64,000 nt of DNA from Weissella bombi (GTDB lineage: Bacteria; Bacillota; Bacilli; Lactobacillales; Lactobacillaceae): assembly GCF_900094835.1 (NCBI RefSeq), contig NZ_FMAO01000005.1, positions 50,247 through 114,246 on the forward strand, in the 5' to 3' direction. This document shows positions 63,907 through 64,000 of this stretch, piece by piece. A program made the position numbers and the translations under genes. The notes under the pieces were generated by a model that saw nothing but the letters and a program-made list of their open reading frames with translations, searched no databases and was not told where the DNA came from. Every line of letters begins with the position of its first letter. The stretch's first letter is position 1.

Positions 63907-63980
63907 CGGTCACAACGGGATTCGAACCCGTGATCTTTCGCGTGACAGGCGAACGTCATAACCAACTAGACCATGCGACC
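63907..63980 (-). tRNA. tRNA-Asp (GTC)
   Basis: Acceptor GGTCGCA/TGTGACC with discriminator G. Anticodon stem TTCGC/GCGAA around loop CTGTCAC gives anticodon GTC. T-arm CACGGGTTCGAATCCCGT. Confidence 0.95.
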
Positions 63981-63982
63981 AA

Positions 63983-64000
63983 TGGACGTTACAGGGATCG
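63983..64000 (-). tRNA. Partial tRNA at the window edge
   Basis: On the minus strand CGATCCCTGTAACGTCC with a following A reads as the 3' T-arm and acceptor of another tRNA, two bases upstream of tRNA-Asp. The anticodon is outside the window, so the amino acid is unknown. Confidence 0.7.

Noticed and set aside
63739..63933. Open frame on the plus strand at 63739-63933
   Set aside because: It overlaps tRNA-His, tRNA-Trp and tRNA-Asp genes and is a chance frame in RNA genes.

Overview
The window looks like chromosomal DNA of a low-GC Gram-positive lactic acid bacterium. The best fit by gene content is a heterofermentative Lactobacillaceae member of the Leuconostoc/Weissella type, although no rRNA or species marker is present to prove this. 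Pointers are the FabT/FabK-type fatty-acid cluster, a mannose-class PTS with a cre site, the EbsA/RNase HI pair, citrate lyase accessory genes, T-box, PyrR, THF and TPP RNA switches, and RGGAGG ribosome-binding sites. Most genes lie on the minus strand.

Layout: 1-4.8 kb holds an unrecognised gene cut by the window edge, a LacI regulator, a THF-riboswitch-controlled folate transporter (folT), an orphan, a DtxR-type regulator and rex. 5-13.7 kb is housekeeping (DEAD helicase, oxidoreductase, pncA, rRNA methyltransferase, lemA-htpX, pgm, rpiA). 13.8-24.0 kb is one complete type II fatty-acid operon (fabZ1-fabT-fabH-acpP-fabK-fabD-fabG-fabF-accB-fabZ2-accC-accD-accA) behind a good promoter with FabT-like operators. 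24-28 kb has a CsbD-like protein and a citC-citX-citG-hydrolase operon without the lyase subunits. 28-34.9 kb has purB, prsA and a PyrR-attenuated pyrR-carA-carB operon. 35-38.4 kb has rluD, ebsA, an RNase HI and a T-box-controlled NhaC-type transporter. 38.5-40.1 kb is a small accessory patch (XRE regulator, membrane protein, integrase remnant). 40.2-49.9 kb has rpmE2, lepA, a cardiolipin synthase, an osmolyte ABC transporter and a TPP-controlled thiW-thiM-thiE operon. 50-53.5 kb has a LysR regulator, pgk and gap. 53.5-55 kb is a phage-like XRE/ImmA switch with a small membrane protein beside tRNA-Arg. 55-63.4 kb has endA, a mannose PTS operon and yfhO. The end is a tRNA cluster (Leu, His, Trp, Asp, and the edge of another).

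The most striking observation is the pyrR-carA-carB operon. All three frames are open and the operon keeps a PyrR attenuator, yet CarA has lost the glutaminase Cys, His and Glu. CarB is about 240 residues short, lacks most of the second ATP-grasp domain and the allosteric domain, and has replaced the metal/ATP residues of the first. It reads as a conserved but catalytically dead carbamoyl-phosphate synthetase pair kept under pyrimidine control. A hairpin between the carA Shine-Dalgarno and its ATG suggests structure-dependent translation.

Other points of interest are a ~110-nt wobble-conserved hairpin behind cls, a Fur-box-like motif shared by two unrelated genes at the same distance from their starts, operator palindromes around the XRE/ImmA module, orphan citrate lyase maturation genes, and several intergenic dyads near gap, citX and the osmolyte operon.
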